Below are positions 36,237 through 44,762 of a stretch of DNA of 64,000 bases, in pieces. This DNA is from JBNJGB01 sp051747385 (GTDB lineage: Bacteria > Myxococcota_A > UBA9042 > PHBI01 > JACKFB01): assembly GCA_051747385.1 (NCBI GenBank), contig JBNJGB010000003.1, positions 211,405 to 275,404 of the forward strand, read 5' to 3'. Within the stretch, counting starts at the first letter, position 1. Each line of letters starts with the position of its first letter. The position numbers were made by a program, and so were the translations under genes. The notes beneath the pieces were generated by a model. The model had not been told where the DNA came from. It did not search any database and saw only the letters and a list, made by a program, of their open reading frames with translations.

Positions 36237-37346
36237 GTGGACGGACGCGCGTCGAGCTCAGCGGGAGGCCGGGACACGGTCGACCTGGTGGTGGACGGGG
36301 CGCTGGACCGGGAGACGGTCGAGCGCTGGTACCGCGACATCGCGCCCCGTATCGCGGGGAAGCCGGCCCGGGTCCGCCTGGACCTCCGGGGGGTCCCGGC
36401 CATGGACAGCGCCGGGGCTGCCCTGTGCGGCGTGATCCGGCGACGCGTCGAGGCCGCGGGCGGTCGCCTGGTGCTGGTCGGGGCGAGCGACGCCGCGCGG
36501 GACTCCCTGTCCGTGTTCCGGCTGCGCCTGGAAGAGGAGGCGCCGCGGCCGGAGCGCGGCCGGTTCGAGCGCCTCGGGGAGGCCGCCTACGCGCGCTTCG
36601 AGGGCCTCGTGCTGTTCGCCGTCCTCGTGACCGACACGTTCCACCACACCGTCACGACGATCCTCCGCGGCCGGAAGGGCATGCGGAAGGGCGCCATCAT
36701 CGAGCAGATGGTCCGCATCGGGCTCGAGTCGCTCGGGATCGTGGGCCTCATCGCGCTGCTGGTGGGCCTCACCGTCGCGCTCCAGTCCGCGGCGCAGCTT
36801 CGGCAGTTCGGCGCCAACGTCTACATCGTGGACCTGGTGGGCATCTCCATGACCCGGGAGATGGGGCCGCTCATGACGGCGATCATCGTCGCCGGGCGCT
36901 CCGGCTCGTCCATCTCCGCGGAGCTGGCGACCATGGTGATCACCGACGAGGTGGACGCCCTGCGCGCCATGGGCGTGCAGCCGGCGCGCTTCCTGGTGGT
37001 CCCGCGCTTCGTGGGCATCACGCTCACCCAGCCGCTCCTGACGGTCATGGCGAATCTCCTGGGGATCCTGGGCGGCTTCATCATCGGCCTGACGTACCTG
37101 GATCTGGGCGCGGACACGTTCTTCAACCGGCTCATGGAGACGCTGGCCCTGAAGGACCTGCTCACGGGCCTCGTGAAGAGCGTGTCCTTCGCCTGGATCA
37201 TCGTGTTCATCGGCGCCCACCGGGGCTTTCGGGTGACCGGCGGCGCTGAGGGCGTCGGCATCGCCACCACCAGCTCGGTGGTGCAGTCCATCTTCGCGGT
37301 CATCGTGGCCGACGCCTTCTTCTCGCTCATCTTCTACTTCGACTAG
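36237..37346 (+). CDS. MlaE-type ABC permease with N-terminal STAS domain
   Basis: 369 aa, GTG start. Residues about 12-95 form a STAS-like domain (TVDLVVDGALDRETVERWY, VPAMDSAGAALCGV), as in MlaB but fused to the permease. From about 125 the MlaE fold follows, with QSAAQLRQFGA, the diagnostic ARxMGPLMT-like MTREMGPLMTAIIVAGRSG and MVITDEVDALRAMGV. It forms the inner-membrane core of a phospholipid transporter between inner and outer membranes. First gene of a five-gene operon with ATPase, MCE protein, lipoprotein and outer-membrane protein. Confidence 0.93.
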   Translation: MDGRASSSAGGRDTVDLVVDGALDRETVERWYRDIAPRIAGKPARVRLDLRGVPAMDSAGAALCGVIRRRVEAAGGRLVLVGASDAARDSLSVFRLRLEEEAPRPERGRFERLGEAAYARFEGLVLFAVLVTDTFHHTVTTILRGRKGMRKGAIIEQMVRIGLESLGIVGLIALLVGLTVALQSAAQLRQFGANVYIVDLVGISMTREMGPLMTAIIVAGRSGSSISAELATMVITDEVDALRAMGVQPARFLVVPRFVGITLTQPLLTVMANLLGILGGFIIGLTYLDLGADTFFNRLMETLALKDLLTGLVKSVSFAWIIVFIGAHRGFRVTGGAEGVGIATTSSVVQSIFAVIVADAFFSLIFYFD

Positions 37347-37352
37347 GCGGCC

Positions 37353-38168
37353 GTGACGCACGCGCAGACCGACGACGAGCCGATCATCCGGGTCCGGGAC
37401 CTCGTGGCCGGCTATGGCGACAAGGTGGTGCTCCACGACCTGTCCGTGGACTTCCTGCGCGGTCGCGTCACCACCATCGTCGGCGGGAGCGGCTGCGGGA
37501 AGAGCACGCTGCTGAAGTGCATCGTGGGGCTCCTGCGGCCCATGACCGGCACCGTGGAGGTGCAGGGGCGGGATCTGACCGCCCTGGAGGAGGACGACCT
37601 GGCGCAGGCCATGTCGCAGCTCGGCCTGCTGTTCCAGCACGGGGCGATGCTGAACTCGCTCACGGTCGCCGAGAACGTGGCGCTGCCGCTGAAGCTGCAC
37701 ACGGACCTGCCGGACGAGGTGGCGGACGAGGTCGTCCGCCTGAAGCTGGACCTGGTGGGCCTGGGCCACACGGAGGCGATGCTGCCCTCCGAGCTGTCCG
37801 GCGGCATGAAGAAGCGCGCGGCGCTCGCCCGGGCCATGGCGCTGGATCCCGGGCTTCTCCTGTGCGACGAGCCCTCCGCCGGGCTCGATCCCCAGACGGC
37901 CGCGGACCTGGACCGCCTCATCCTCCGCCTGGGCGAGACCTTCCGGATGACGGTCGTGGTGGTCACGCACGAGCTTGCCAGCATCGACACCATCGCGGAC
38001 GATGTGGTCATGCTCGGCCGGGGTGGCCATCTCCTCTTCTCGGGCACGCTGGAGGAGGCGAAGGCGTGTGACGAACCCGAGGTCCGTGACTTCTTCGAGC
38101 GCAACCTCTCGGAGAGGCCGGCCGGGACGCGCACGCTGCTGGAAGCCCTGGAGGAGGATCAGCCGTGA
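37353..38168 (+). CDS. MlaF-type ABC ATPase
   Basis: 271 aa, GTG start 6 nt after the permease stop. Walker A GGSGCGKST (44-52), Q-loop LLFQHGAMLNSLTV (the MlaF-typical GAL/AML-F pattern), signature LSGGMKKR, Walker B LLLCDEPSAGLDP and H-loop VVTHE. It powers the Mla transporter. Its stop overlaps the MlaD-like gene as GTGA. Confidence 0.95.
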   Translation: MTHAQTDDEPIIRVRDLVAGYGDKVVLHDLSVDFLRGRVTTIVGGSGCGKSTLLKCIVGLLRPMTGTVEVQGRDLTALEEDDLAQAMSQLGLLFQHGAMLNSLTVAENVALPLKLHTDLPDEVADEVVRLKLDLVGLGHTEAMLPSELSGGMKKRAALARAMALDPGLLLCDEPSAGLDPQTAADLDRLILRLGETFRMTVVVVTHELASIDTIADDVVMLGRGGHLLFSGTLEEAKACDEPEVRDFFERNLSERPAGTRTLLEALEEDQP

Positions 38169-39175
38169 TCACCCGAGCCCAGAAGGTGCGCCTCGGCGTG
38201 TTCGTGGTCGTCTCGGTGGCGATCCTCGTGGGGACCCTGGCCGTGCTCGCAGGCCTGAGGGCCATCGAGAAGCGGGATCGCTACACGGTCCGCTTCGACG
38301 GGTCCGTGAGCGGCCTCGAGGAGGGGGCCCAGGTCGAGTACAACGGCGTCCGGGTCGGCCGGGTGGGCGACATCCGCATCGACCGCGAGGACGTCAGCCA
38401 GGTGGTGGTGACCCTGAGCCTGGAGGCGGACACCCCGATCAAGGAGGACACCCGGGCGGAGCTGAAGGCCTCGGGCATCACGGGGCTCAAGACCATCGAG
38501 CTGATGGGCGGCTCCGAGCAGGCCGACTTCGTGGAGCCGGGCGGCACCATCCCGTCCGGGGTGTCCACCCTGGATCGGCTGACCGGCAAGGCGGAGGCCA
38601 TCGGCGCCAAGGCGGAGCTGGCCCTGAACCGCCTGAACAAGCTCCTGAACGCTCAGAACCGCGAGCGGATCGGGGGTATCCTGGAGAACACGGAGGCGAT
38701 CACCGCGTCCGTGGCGGCCATCGCCGAGGAGAACCGGGCGCCGATCCGCGACCTCGCGCGGCGGATGGCCGACCTGGCGGCGCAGAGCGAGGCGACGCTG
38801 CTGCAGCTCGAGCAGCGGAGCGTCGCGACCCTGGACGCGGTCCGCGTCGCCGCCGAGGATCTGCAGGGCGTGGTCGACAAGGACAAGGTCGATCGGATCC
38901 TGACGCGCGTGGACGGCCTGGCCGGCGAGGTGCAGGCGGCCGTGGACGCGCTGGACGTGAAGCGGATCTCCGAGGACCTCCGGGGCATGATCGATCGCGC
39001 CGAGCGGCTCGTGGCGAACCTGGACGTGACCGTGGTGAAGAGCCGCGAGGACATCTTCGCGAGCCTCGACCTGCTCGTGGCGGGCCTCGAGGACTTCAGC
39101 GACTTCACGCGGATGGTCCGTGAGAACCCGGCCCTGCTCCTGAAGGGCCCTCAGGAGGCGGAGCGCGAGCGATGA
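38165..39175 (+). CDS. MlaD-type MCE-domain substrate-binding protein
   Basis: 336 aa. One N-terminal membrane anchor (LGVFVVVSVAILVGTLAVLAGL), an MCE domain about 40-120 (VRFDGSVSGLEEGAQVEYNGVRVGRV, ASGITGLKTIELMGG), then a long helical/coiled-coil tail to the C-terminus that could extend across the periplasm, longer than in E. coli MlaD. GTG start overlaps the ATPase stop; its own stop overlaps the lipoprotein as ATGA. Confidence 0.94.
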   Translation: MITRAQKVRLGVFVVVSVAILVGTLAVLAGLRAIEKRDRYTVRFDGSVSGLEEGAQVEYNGVRVGRVGDIRIDREDVSQVVVTLSLEADTPIKEDTRAELKASGITGLKTIELMGGSEQADFVEPGGTIPSGVSTLDRLTGKAEAIGAKAELALNRLNKLLNAQNRERIGGILENTEAITASVAAIAEENRAPIRDLARRMADLAAQSEATLLQLEQRSVATLDAVRVAAEDLQGVVDKDKVDRILTRVDGLAGEVQAAVDALDVKRISEDLRGMIDRAERLVANLDVTVVKSREDIFASLDLLVAGLEDFSDFTRMVRENPALLLKGPQEAERER

Positions 39176-40047
39176 GCGGAGGATCCCGAGGAGGTTGGTG
39201 GGCGCTGGTCGTGCTGGTGGCGGTGGCCGTGGCCGTGACGACCTCGGCCTGCGCCGAGATGCCGCAGCGCCGGTACTACACCCTGAGCTTCCCGTCGGAG
39301 GGCGCGCGGGGCGACGGAGCCGCGCCCCTGCATCCGCTGACCCTGCGCGTGGACCGCTTCGACGCGGCGCTGCCCTTCGATCGCTCGCAGATCGTCTACC
39401 GGGAGTCCCCGTACCAGTTCAGCTACTACAGCTACCGGCTCTGGGCGGCGAAGCCGCAGCGCATGCTCCGGGAGGTGGCCCTGCGCCACCTCCAGACGTC
39501 CGCGCTGGTGCGGAACGTGACCCGGGACTACGGCCAGGACCTCCCCGACTACGAGCTGAGCGCCCAGGTAGAGGCCCTGGAGGAGTACGACTCCGGGGAC
39601 GTCTGGTACGGGCACCTGGCCATGAGCTTCGAGCTGGTGCGCTTCGAGGACCAGTCCGTCGTCTGGAGCTATCGCTTCGACCGGAAGAAGCGGGTGTCGG
39701 ATCGGAAGCTGGTGCTCGTCGTGCGCGCCGTGTCGCGGATCGCGGAGGAGGAGATGCGCCGGGTCGTGGCGCAGCTCGACCACGTCCTCGCGAGGGAGCG
39801 GGGCGTGTCGCCGACCCTGGAGGTGCCCGCGCCGACCCGGGACGAGGTGGTGGTCCCCAGCGACGAGGAGCCGTCGACGCGCGAGCAGCCGCAGCGCGAG
39901 CGGCCGCGCGAGGAGGAACCGGAGGACGAGGAGGAGATCATCACCCCCGACGAGCCGGCCGCTCCGGGAGGAGGGGGCTCCGACGAGGATCTCATCACTC
40001 CGGACGGGCCCGGGACCTCCGGGGGCGAGGGAGCCGCCGCGCCGTGA
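39172..40047 (+). CDS. ABC-type transport auxiliary lipoprotein (PqiC/DUF330-like)
   Basis: 291 aa. A lipoprotein signal peptide ends at the lipobox TSAC (Cys about 27). The following YYTLSFPSEG and VDRFDAALPFDRSQIVYRESPYQFSYYSYRLWA resemble PqiC/DUF330 lipoproteins (yYxL...r, v.Y...P.....Y....W). The last 80 residues are a low-complexity acidic tail with repeated (I/L)ITPD. It probably links the MCE protein to the outer membrane. ATGA overlap with the MlaD-like gene, GTGA overlap with the next. Confidence 0.85.
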   Translation: MSGGSRGGWWALVVLVAVAVAVTTSACAEMPQRRYYTLSFPSEGARGDGAAPLHPLTLRVDRFDAALPFDRSQIVYRESPYQFSYYSYRLWAAKPQRMLREVALRHLQTSALVRNVTRDYGQDLPDYELSAQVEALEEYDSGDVWYGHLAMSFELVRFEDQSVVWSYRFDRKKRVSDRKLVLVVRAVSRIAEEEMRRVVAQLDHVLARERGVSPTLEVPAPTRDEVVVPSDEEPSTREQPQRERPREEEPEDEEEIITPDEPAAPGGGGSDEDLITPDGPGTSGGEGAAAP

Positions 40048-41612
40048 GGGTGCTCGCCGTCGCCTGGGTGCTCGTGGTGACCGCGGCCGGTGTCGCCGGG
40101 GCGGAGACGGCGGCGGATCACCACCCGGGCGAGCAGCCGGAGACGTGGAACCAGCCGCCGTCGAGGGTCCAGGCGGAGCAGGACTCGGTGCTGGTGCCCG
40201 TGGGGAAGGGCGCGATCTTCGTGCCGGCGATGACCGATCCGAGCCTGGAGCCGCCCTACCTGGTCGAGCGGGACGAGGACGGCGAGCTCGTGCAGACCGT
40301 GCCCATGGGGCGGAGGGCGGTCGTGGAGCCGGGCATCTACCGCGTCCGGATCGGCTCGGGCACCCTGAAGGACCGCATCACGCGCCGCGTGCTGGTCAAG
40401 GAGGGCCGGACGACCGTCGTGCCGGCCACCTGGAGCTCGCTCGTGGTGAACGTGGTGGACGAGAGCGCCATCCCGTTCCGGGGATCGTACGAGGTCGTGC
40501 GACTGCCGGAACGGACGAACCTGGGCGTGGGGCTGGGCGCCGACGTGGAGCTGGGCGAGGAGGTGCGCAGCTGGCTCCTGAAACCGGGCAGCTACATGCT
40601 CATCAAGACCGGCGGCACGTACCAGGCGCGGCGGGACTTCTACACGTTCCGTCTGCGGGAGGGAGAGCTGTTCGAGCTGACCCTCGTGATGGATCGGGAG
40701 GACGGGACGTTCCTGGGCGCGGGAGAGCTTCCAACGCTCCAGGAGGAGACCCGGCGCAAGGACTGGAACCTGCACCTGGTGCTGGGGGGCGACGCGGAGG
40801 TGAACCGCCGGAGCGACGTCGTGGGCTTCGAGTCCGGCTACGGGTTCACGCTGGGCGGCTATGTGGACTTCCTGGCGCGCTGGCGCCCTGACCGCCACCT
40901 GTTCTACACGCGCCTCAAGCTCGAGGAGAAGCAGGTGAAGCTCCCCGGCCAGTCGTTCCAGAAGGATCTGGACGAGCTGCGCCTGGACACCCTGTACATG
41001 TTCCGGATCCTGCCCTGGCTCGGGCCGTACGTCCGCGCCGGCACCCAGACCACCCTGTTCAGCGGCTTCCGCACCTTCGACGAGGACAGGGAGGTGGTGC
41101 AGGTGGACGCGCAGGGCGAGGAGCTTCGCAGCCTGGGGGTCTACGACGAGCGCTTCCGCCTGGCCAAGCCGTTGGCCCCGGTGGAGCTGAAGGGCGGGGC
41201 GGGGCTCAGCTTCCTCATCAAGGCCTCGTACATCCTGGACGCCAACGTGCGCATCGGCCTGGGCGGGCGCGCGCTGTTCAACCGCGGCCTGTACAACGCC
41301 GCCGACGATCCGACGACCCCCGAGTTCGAGGTGGTCCGCCGCGACGACGCCTGGCAGTACGGCGTGGAGGCGGCGGTCTTCGGCTCGCTCCGCGCCAGCC
41401 GATGGATCCTCGCCACCACGGAGTTCGAGATGCTGGAGCCGTTCGGCGACCTGGAGCATCCCGTCATCGACTGGGAGACGACCATCGGCTTCCGCCTCGT
41501 GTCCTTCGCGTCGCTGAACTACATCTTCAAGCTGCTCAGCGACGTGGAGCGCTCCCCCGACCTCCAGACCGAGCACCGCCTCCTGCTCCGGTTCACCTGG
41601 CGCATCCTCTAG
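40044..41612 (+). CDS. Outer-membrane beta-barrel protein of the Mla operon
   Basis: 522 aa, GTG start overlapping the previous stop. Signal peptide MRVLAVAWVLVVTAAGVAGAE. Residues about 25-240 form a soluble domain (YLVERDEDGELVQTVPMGRRAVVEPGIYRVRIGSGTLKDR). From about 250 alternating amphipathic strands suggest a barrel (WNLHLVLGGDAEVNRRSD, YVDFLARWRPDRHLFYTRLKLEEKQVK) down to the C-terminal strand ending LLLRFTWRIL. Not a recognised family. Position suggests it receives or releases lipid at the outer membrane, but that is inference. Confidence 0.75.
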   Translation: MRVLAVAWVLVVTAAGVAGAETAADHHPGEQPETWNQPPSRVQAEQDSVLVPVGKGAIFVPAMTDPSLEPPYLVERDEDGELVQTVPMGRRAVVEPGIYRVRIGSGTLKDRITRRVLVKEGRTTVVPATWSSLVVNVVDESAIPFRGSYEVVRLPERTNLGVGLGADVELGEEVRSWLLKPGSYMLIKTGGTYQARRDFYTFRLREGELFELTLVMDREDGTFLGAGELPTLQEETRRKDWNLHLVLGGDAEVNRRSDVVGFESGYGFTLGGYVDFLARWRPDRHLFYTRLKLEEKQVKLPGQSFQKDLDELRLDTLYMFRILPWLGPYVRAGTQTTLFSGFRTFDEDREVVQVDAQGEELRSLGVYDERFRLAKPLAPVELKGGAGLSFLIKASYILDANVRIGLGGRALFNRGLYNAADDPTTPEFEVVRRDDAWQYGVEAAVFGSLRASRWILATTEFEMLEPFGDLEHPVIDWETTIGFRLVSFASLNYIFKLLSDVERSPDLQTEHRLLLRFTWRIL

Positions 41613-41624
41613 CCCGGGCTGGCG

Positions 41625-41679
41625 GGCCGGCTGGTAGCTCGCCAGCGGAGGGCAGGTGCACCCGAGGTCGCGGTCGGCG
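41625..41679 (-). pseudogene. Fragment of a gcvP 3' end
   Basis: 55 nt that match the gcvP 3' end (48477-48531) at about 48 positions. Translated on the minus strand it reads DRDLGCTCPPLASYQPA against DRNLMCTCPPLESYQQA in the intact gene. The intact gene's stop is not conserved and nothing upstream resembles gcvP. It lies 12 nt after the stop of the convergent outer-membrane protein gene. The rest of spacer 41613-42226 holds the promoter below and no gene I can see. Confidence 0.6.
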
Positions 41680-41971
41680 CGGCGGGCCTTCGCGACGGCC
41701 GGGACGACCGGCAAGCGCAGTTCGCGCCGGTCACGAGTACGCAGGTTGCGACCGGCCCTCGACCCGGCTCGCCTGGCGCCTCCGGGAGGCTCGGGTCACC
41801 TCGGACGACGGCCAGTAGCGGCCGCGGGTCGGACCGTCCCCGGATTTCGCACATGCAGCAGCGGGGCGCCGCCTCACCCCGCGACGGAGCAGCGGCGATC
41901 CACTCGGCCGGCTCGCGCGCAGCGCGCGCACATGCGCTCACGCCTTGGGCAACGATCGGCGCCGGGTGGGC

Positions 41972-41999
41972 TTGACGCCCCCGGCAGAGCGCCTAGTAT
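41972..41999 (+). promoter_or_regulatory. Promoter of the Asp23 operon
   Basis: TTGACG, 16-nt spacer, TAGTAT on the plus strand. The expected transcript would start near 42006 and leave a leader of about 220 nt before the first Asp23 gene, long enough for leader regulation, although no known riboswitch is recognised in it. Confidence 0.6.
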
Positions 42000-42226
42000 G
42001 GCGAACATACGTCAATCTGACGGGGCGTCGCCTGCTCCACGGACCCGCGACGTCCCGCGGACCGCGGCTCACACGGTCGAACGGCGCGGCCCGGCGGACG
42101 GCTCCCGTCACGCGATGCACGCGTGTCCCGGGGCCGGGCTGCGTCCCGGTGTGGGCCCGGCTCGCCACGCGCGCCGACGCTGTTCCGGCTGACAGCACGC
42201 CCACGTCCGCCCCGAGGAGGCTCCCC

Positions 42227-42664
42227 ATGACGGCAGATTCCGAGACGACCCATGGCAAGACGTCCGGCCCCGGAGGCGCGGGCGGGACCGGAAGCGGCGA
42301 GAGCCCCGAGGACCGCGGCAAGACCTGGATCGCCGACGAGGTCATCTCGGTCATCGCCCGCATCACCGCGGAGCAGGTCGACGGGGTCCACCAGCTCGGG
42401 GAGTCGAGCCTCCGCAGCATGCTGCCGCGCTCGAGCCGGCACTGGGGGGTCGCCTCGGAGGTCGGCCTGAAGGAGGCGGCCATCGACGTCGAGGTGGTGG
42501 TCGAGTTCGGCTATCCCATCTGGCAGGTGGCCGACACCATGCGCCGGGAGGTCATCGACACCATCGAGCACATGACCGGTCGTCGCGTCGTGGAGGTGAA
42601 CATCAGCGTCGTCGACGTGCACGTGCCCAAGGTGGAGCACCACCCCCGCCGGCGCGTGCAGTGA
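42227..42664 (+). CDS. Asp23/Gls24-family envelope stress protein 1
   Basis: 145 aa, no membrane segment. After a Gly/Ser-rich N-terminus (1-30) comes the Asp23 domain: IADEVISVIARITAEQVDGV, AIDVEVVVEFGYPIWQVADTMRREV and a final VVEVNISVVDVHVP. GAGGAGG lies 6-7 nt before the ATG. First gene of a six-gene operon with two more Asp23 paralogues. Asp23 proteins in Firmicutes coat the inner face of the membrane under alkaline or wall stress; the role here is unknown. Confidence 0.88.
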   Translation: MTADSETTHGKTSGPGGAGGTGSGESPEDRGKTWIADEVISVIARITAEQVDGVHQLGESSLRSMLPRSSRHWGVASEVGLKEAAIDVEVVVEFGYPIWQVADTMRREVIDTIEHMTGRRVVEVNISVVDVHVPKVEHHPRRRVQ

Positions 42665-42672
42665 GGAGGGGA

Positions 42673-43332
42673 ATGAGCGGCAAGGTCACCATCCGGAGGA
42701 AGCCGTTTCGAGGGCTGACGCGAGGCCACGGCCGGGGCGGCGTCGTCGCCGACCTGCTGCATCGACTCGGCTGGGGGGTGCTGCTGATCCTCCTGTGTGC
42801 CGCGGCCTCCGTGGTGCTCCTGCTCGCGCTCGGCGTGCTGGACGCCGCGCGTCTCCCGGCGTTCCTGCCCGAGGGCCCGGTCGCCGTGCTGGAGGCTCTC
42901 GCCCCCGTCGAGCGACTCGCGATCGCCGCGGGCGCGGTGGTGGTCGGCGTGGCGGCGGCGCTGATGCTCGCCTCTCCCGGCTCCCGCAGAGGGCGCAGGG
43001 GCCGCGCGTCCACGGTCCACGTGTTGGAGCGCGACGAGCGTGGCATGGTGGTCGTGGCCTCGCAGAGCGTCGGGACCGTGGCGCGGGCGGCCGCGTTGCG
43101 CGTCCCGGGGATCCTCGACGCGGAGGTCCGCCGCATCCGGAGCGCGAACGGCCCGGCCACGCTGCGCTTGCGCGCGTGGGTCCTCGCCGGGACCGAGGTC
43201 CGGAGCGTGGGCGAGGAGGTACGCGACGGCGTGCAGGACGCGGTGGAGCGCCTGGTGGGCCTGACCGTGCGGTCCGTCCACGTGGAGATGGAGGTCGTCG
43301 CGCCGGAGGACGAGATACGGATGCTCGAGTGA
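42673..43332 (+). CDS. AmaP-like membrane anchor (Asp23-associated)
   Basis: 219 aa. Two hydrophobic helices (GVLLILLCAAASVVLLLALGV and LAIAAGAVVVGVAAALMLA) precede a cytosolic C-terminal domain that is itself Asp23-like (MVVVASQSVGTVARAAAL, VEMEVV). This matches AmaP, the anchor that recruits Asp23 to the membrane. ATG chosen because GAGGAGGGG precedes it; a GTG overlapping the previous stop, four codons earlier, is possible. Confidence 0.82.
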   Translation: MSGKVTIRRKPFRGLTRGHGRGGVVADLLHRLGWGVLLILLCAAASVVLLLALGVLDAARLPAFLPEGPVAVLEALAPVERLAIAAGAVVVGVAAALMLASPGSRRGRRGRASTVHVLERDERGMVVVASQSVGTVARAAALRVPGILDAEVRRIRSANGPATLRLRAWVLAGTEVRSVGEEVRDGVQDAVERLVGLTVRSVHVEMEVVAPEDEIRMLE

Positions 43333-43349
43333 CAGGGAGGGAACGACCG

Positions 43350-43817
43350 TTGTGGAGGCTCGACCAGCTGGAGCGTCCCCGCGAGGGTCGACTCGTCGGC
43401 GGCGTCTGCGCCGGCCTGGCCGAGCGGCTGGCCGTGGACCCGACGCTGCTCCGGCTGGCGTTCATCCTGCTCTTCCTCGCCAAGGGGGTCGGCCTGGTGG
43501 TCTACGCCGCCCTCTGGCTCCTGATGCCCACGGAGGGGGAGGCCGCCTCGCCCGCCATGCGGGCCCGCGTGAGAGGGGTCCGCGTCGACGTCTCCCGGTT
43601 CGCCGAGAGGGGCCGCGTGGCCTGGCGACGGGCGGGAGCCTCCCGGTGGCCCCGTCCCCTGGACCGCCGCTGGATCGCGGTGGGGCTGCTGCTGCTCGGG
43701 CTGGCCATCGTGCTGGCCTCGTTCGGGGTCTTCGACTGGATCACCCCGGCACGCGCCATCGGGCTGGCGCTCACCGCTGCCGGACTCGCCGTCCTGGCGG
43801 GGATGCCCCGCCGCTGA
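43350..43817 (+). CDS. PspC-domain membrane protein
   Basis: 155 aa. LVGGVCAGLAERLAVDPTLLRLAFILLFLAKGVGLVVYAALWLLMP is a standard PspC domain with its helix. A second hydrophobic pair lies at the C-terminus (WIAVGLLLLGLAIVLASFG, IGLALTAAGLAVLAG). I prefer the TTG start (MWRLDQLERP), which has GGGAGGG eight bases upstream; a GTG seven codons earlier would overlap the AmaP-like stop. PspC proteins sense membrane stress with PspA/PspB; no pspA is present here. Confidence 0.85.
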   Translation: MWRLDQLERPREGRLVGGVCAGLAERLAVDPTLLRLAFILLFLAKGVGLVVYAALWLLMPTEGEAASPAMRARVRGVRVDVSRFAERGRVAWRRAGASRWPRPLDRRWIAVGLLLLGLAIVLASFGVFDWITPARAIGLALTAAGLAVLAGMPRR

Positions 43818-43832
43818 CCGGAGGAGGACGCT

Positions 43833-44177
43833 GTGGATGACATCGCTGATCGGACCCGGCCCCGCCGAGGCGCGTCTCTCGCGTCCGCGTTCGCCGTCTT
43901 CCTGATCATCTGCGGCCTGGTCCTCGTCGCGCTCGGGGGGCCCGCGACGCCCGAGCGCCCCCCCGAGCCCGCATCGGCTCCGGCCCCCGCGGCGGCGCCA
44001 CCCGAGTCGCGCATCCCGACCGAGGACTCCCGGAAGCTCCAGGAGGCCTACGAGCAGATGGAGCAGGCCGAGATCGCCCTCGAGGCCGGGAACTACGGAG
44101 ACGTCCGGGGACACCTGCGGCGGGCGAGTGGCCTCGTGACCCACGTCCTGGCGGAGAGTCCGCTGGAACGCCCCTGA
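43833..44177 (+). CDS. Small membrane-anchored hypothetical protein
   Basis: 114 aa, not recognised. GTG start with GGAGGAGG five bases upstream. One N-terminal hydrophobic segment (SLASAFAVFLIICGLVLVALG), a Pro/Ala-rich linker, then a helical periplasm-facing domain (SRKLQEAYEQMEQAEIALEAGNY). Lies 15 nt after the PspC gene, within the Asp23 operon. Confidence 0.75.
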   Translation: MDDIADRTRPRRGASLASAFAVFLIICGLVLVALGGPATPERPPEPASAPAPAAAPPESRIPTEDSRKLQEAYEQMEQAEIALEAGNYGDVRGHLRRASGLVTHVLAESPLERP

Positions 44178-44241
44178 GGCGCCTCGCGGAAGCGCGGCGC
44201 CTCGGAGCCCGAACCGAACGCTTCACCAAGGAGGTGTGTGG

Positions 44242-44682
44242 ATGGCTGCGAAGAAGAAGAGCGAGACCAGGCAAGCGGACAAGAACGTCACGACCATCGA
44301 GGACAAGCCCCGCGGCGAGGGCCAGGTCGGAGGGAAGCTGAACCTGACCACCGACGTGGTGGGCACCATCGCAGGCCTCGCCGCCCGCGAGGTGGACGGC
44401 ATCGCCCAGCTGGGGCGCTCCCGGCTGGTCTCTTTCGGCGACGCTCCCACGCGCGGCATCGACACGGAGGTGGGCCAGCAGGAGGCCGCCTTCGACATGG
44501 AGGTGGTCATCGACTACGGCTACGACCTCCGGAAGGTGGCGGATCACCTGCGGAAGAAGGTCGCCGAGCAGGTGGACCGGATGGCCGGCCGCAAGGTCGT
44601 CGAGGTCAACATCGACGTGGTCGACATCCGCCTGCCCGAGGAGGAGCAGTCCGAGCCCGAGCCCGAGAGGCGCGTGCGCTGA
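44242..44682 (+). CDS. Asp23/Gls24-family envelope stress protein 2
   Basis: 146 aa. Lys-rich N-terminus (MAAKKKSETRQADKN), then the Asp23 domain: LTTDVVGTIAGLAAREVDGIAQLG, FDMEVVIDYGYDLRKVADHLRKKV, VVEVNIDVVDIRLP. The ATG is preceded by AAGGAGGTG at an ideal distance, the strongest ribosome site in the operon, suggesting high expression. Closely similar to the next gene in the region APTRG/SPTRG and RRKV. Confidence 0.9.
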   Translation: MAAKKKSETRQADKNVTTIEDKPRGEGQVGGKLNLTTDVVGTIAGLAAREVDGIAQLGRSRLVSFGDAPTRGIDTEVGQQEAAFDMEVVIDYGYDLRKVADHLRKKVAEQVDRMAGRKVVEVNIDVVDIRLPEEEQSEPEPERRVR

Positions 44683-44762
44683 GCGGTCCGGCCCGACTCG
44701 CCGTCGCGGCGGTGACCCCCGCCGCGGCGCACCCCATACCCGAACCCGAGCAGGAGGAAGCC

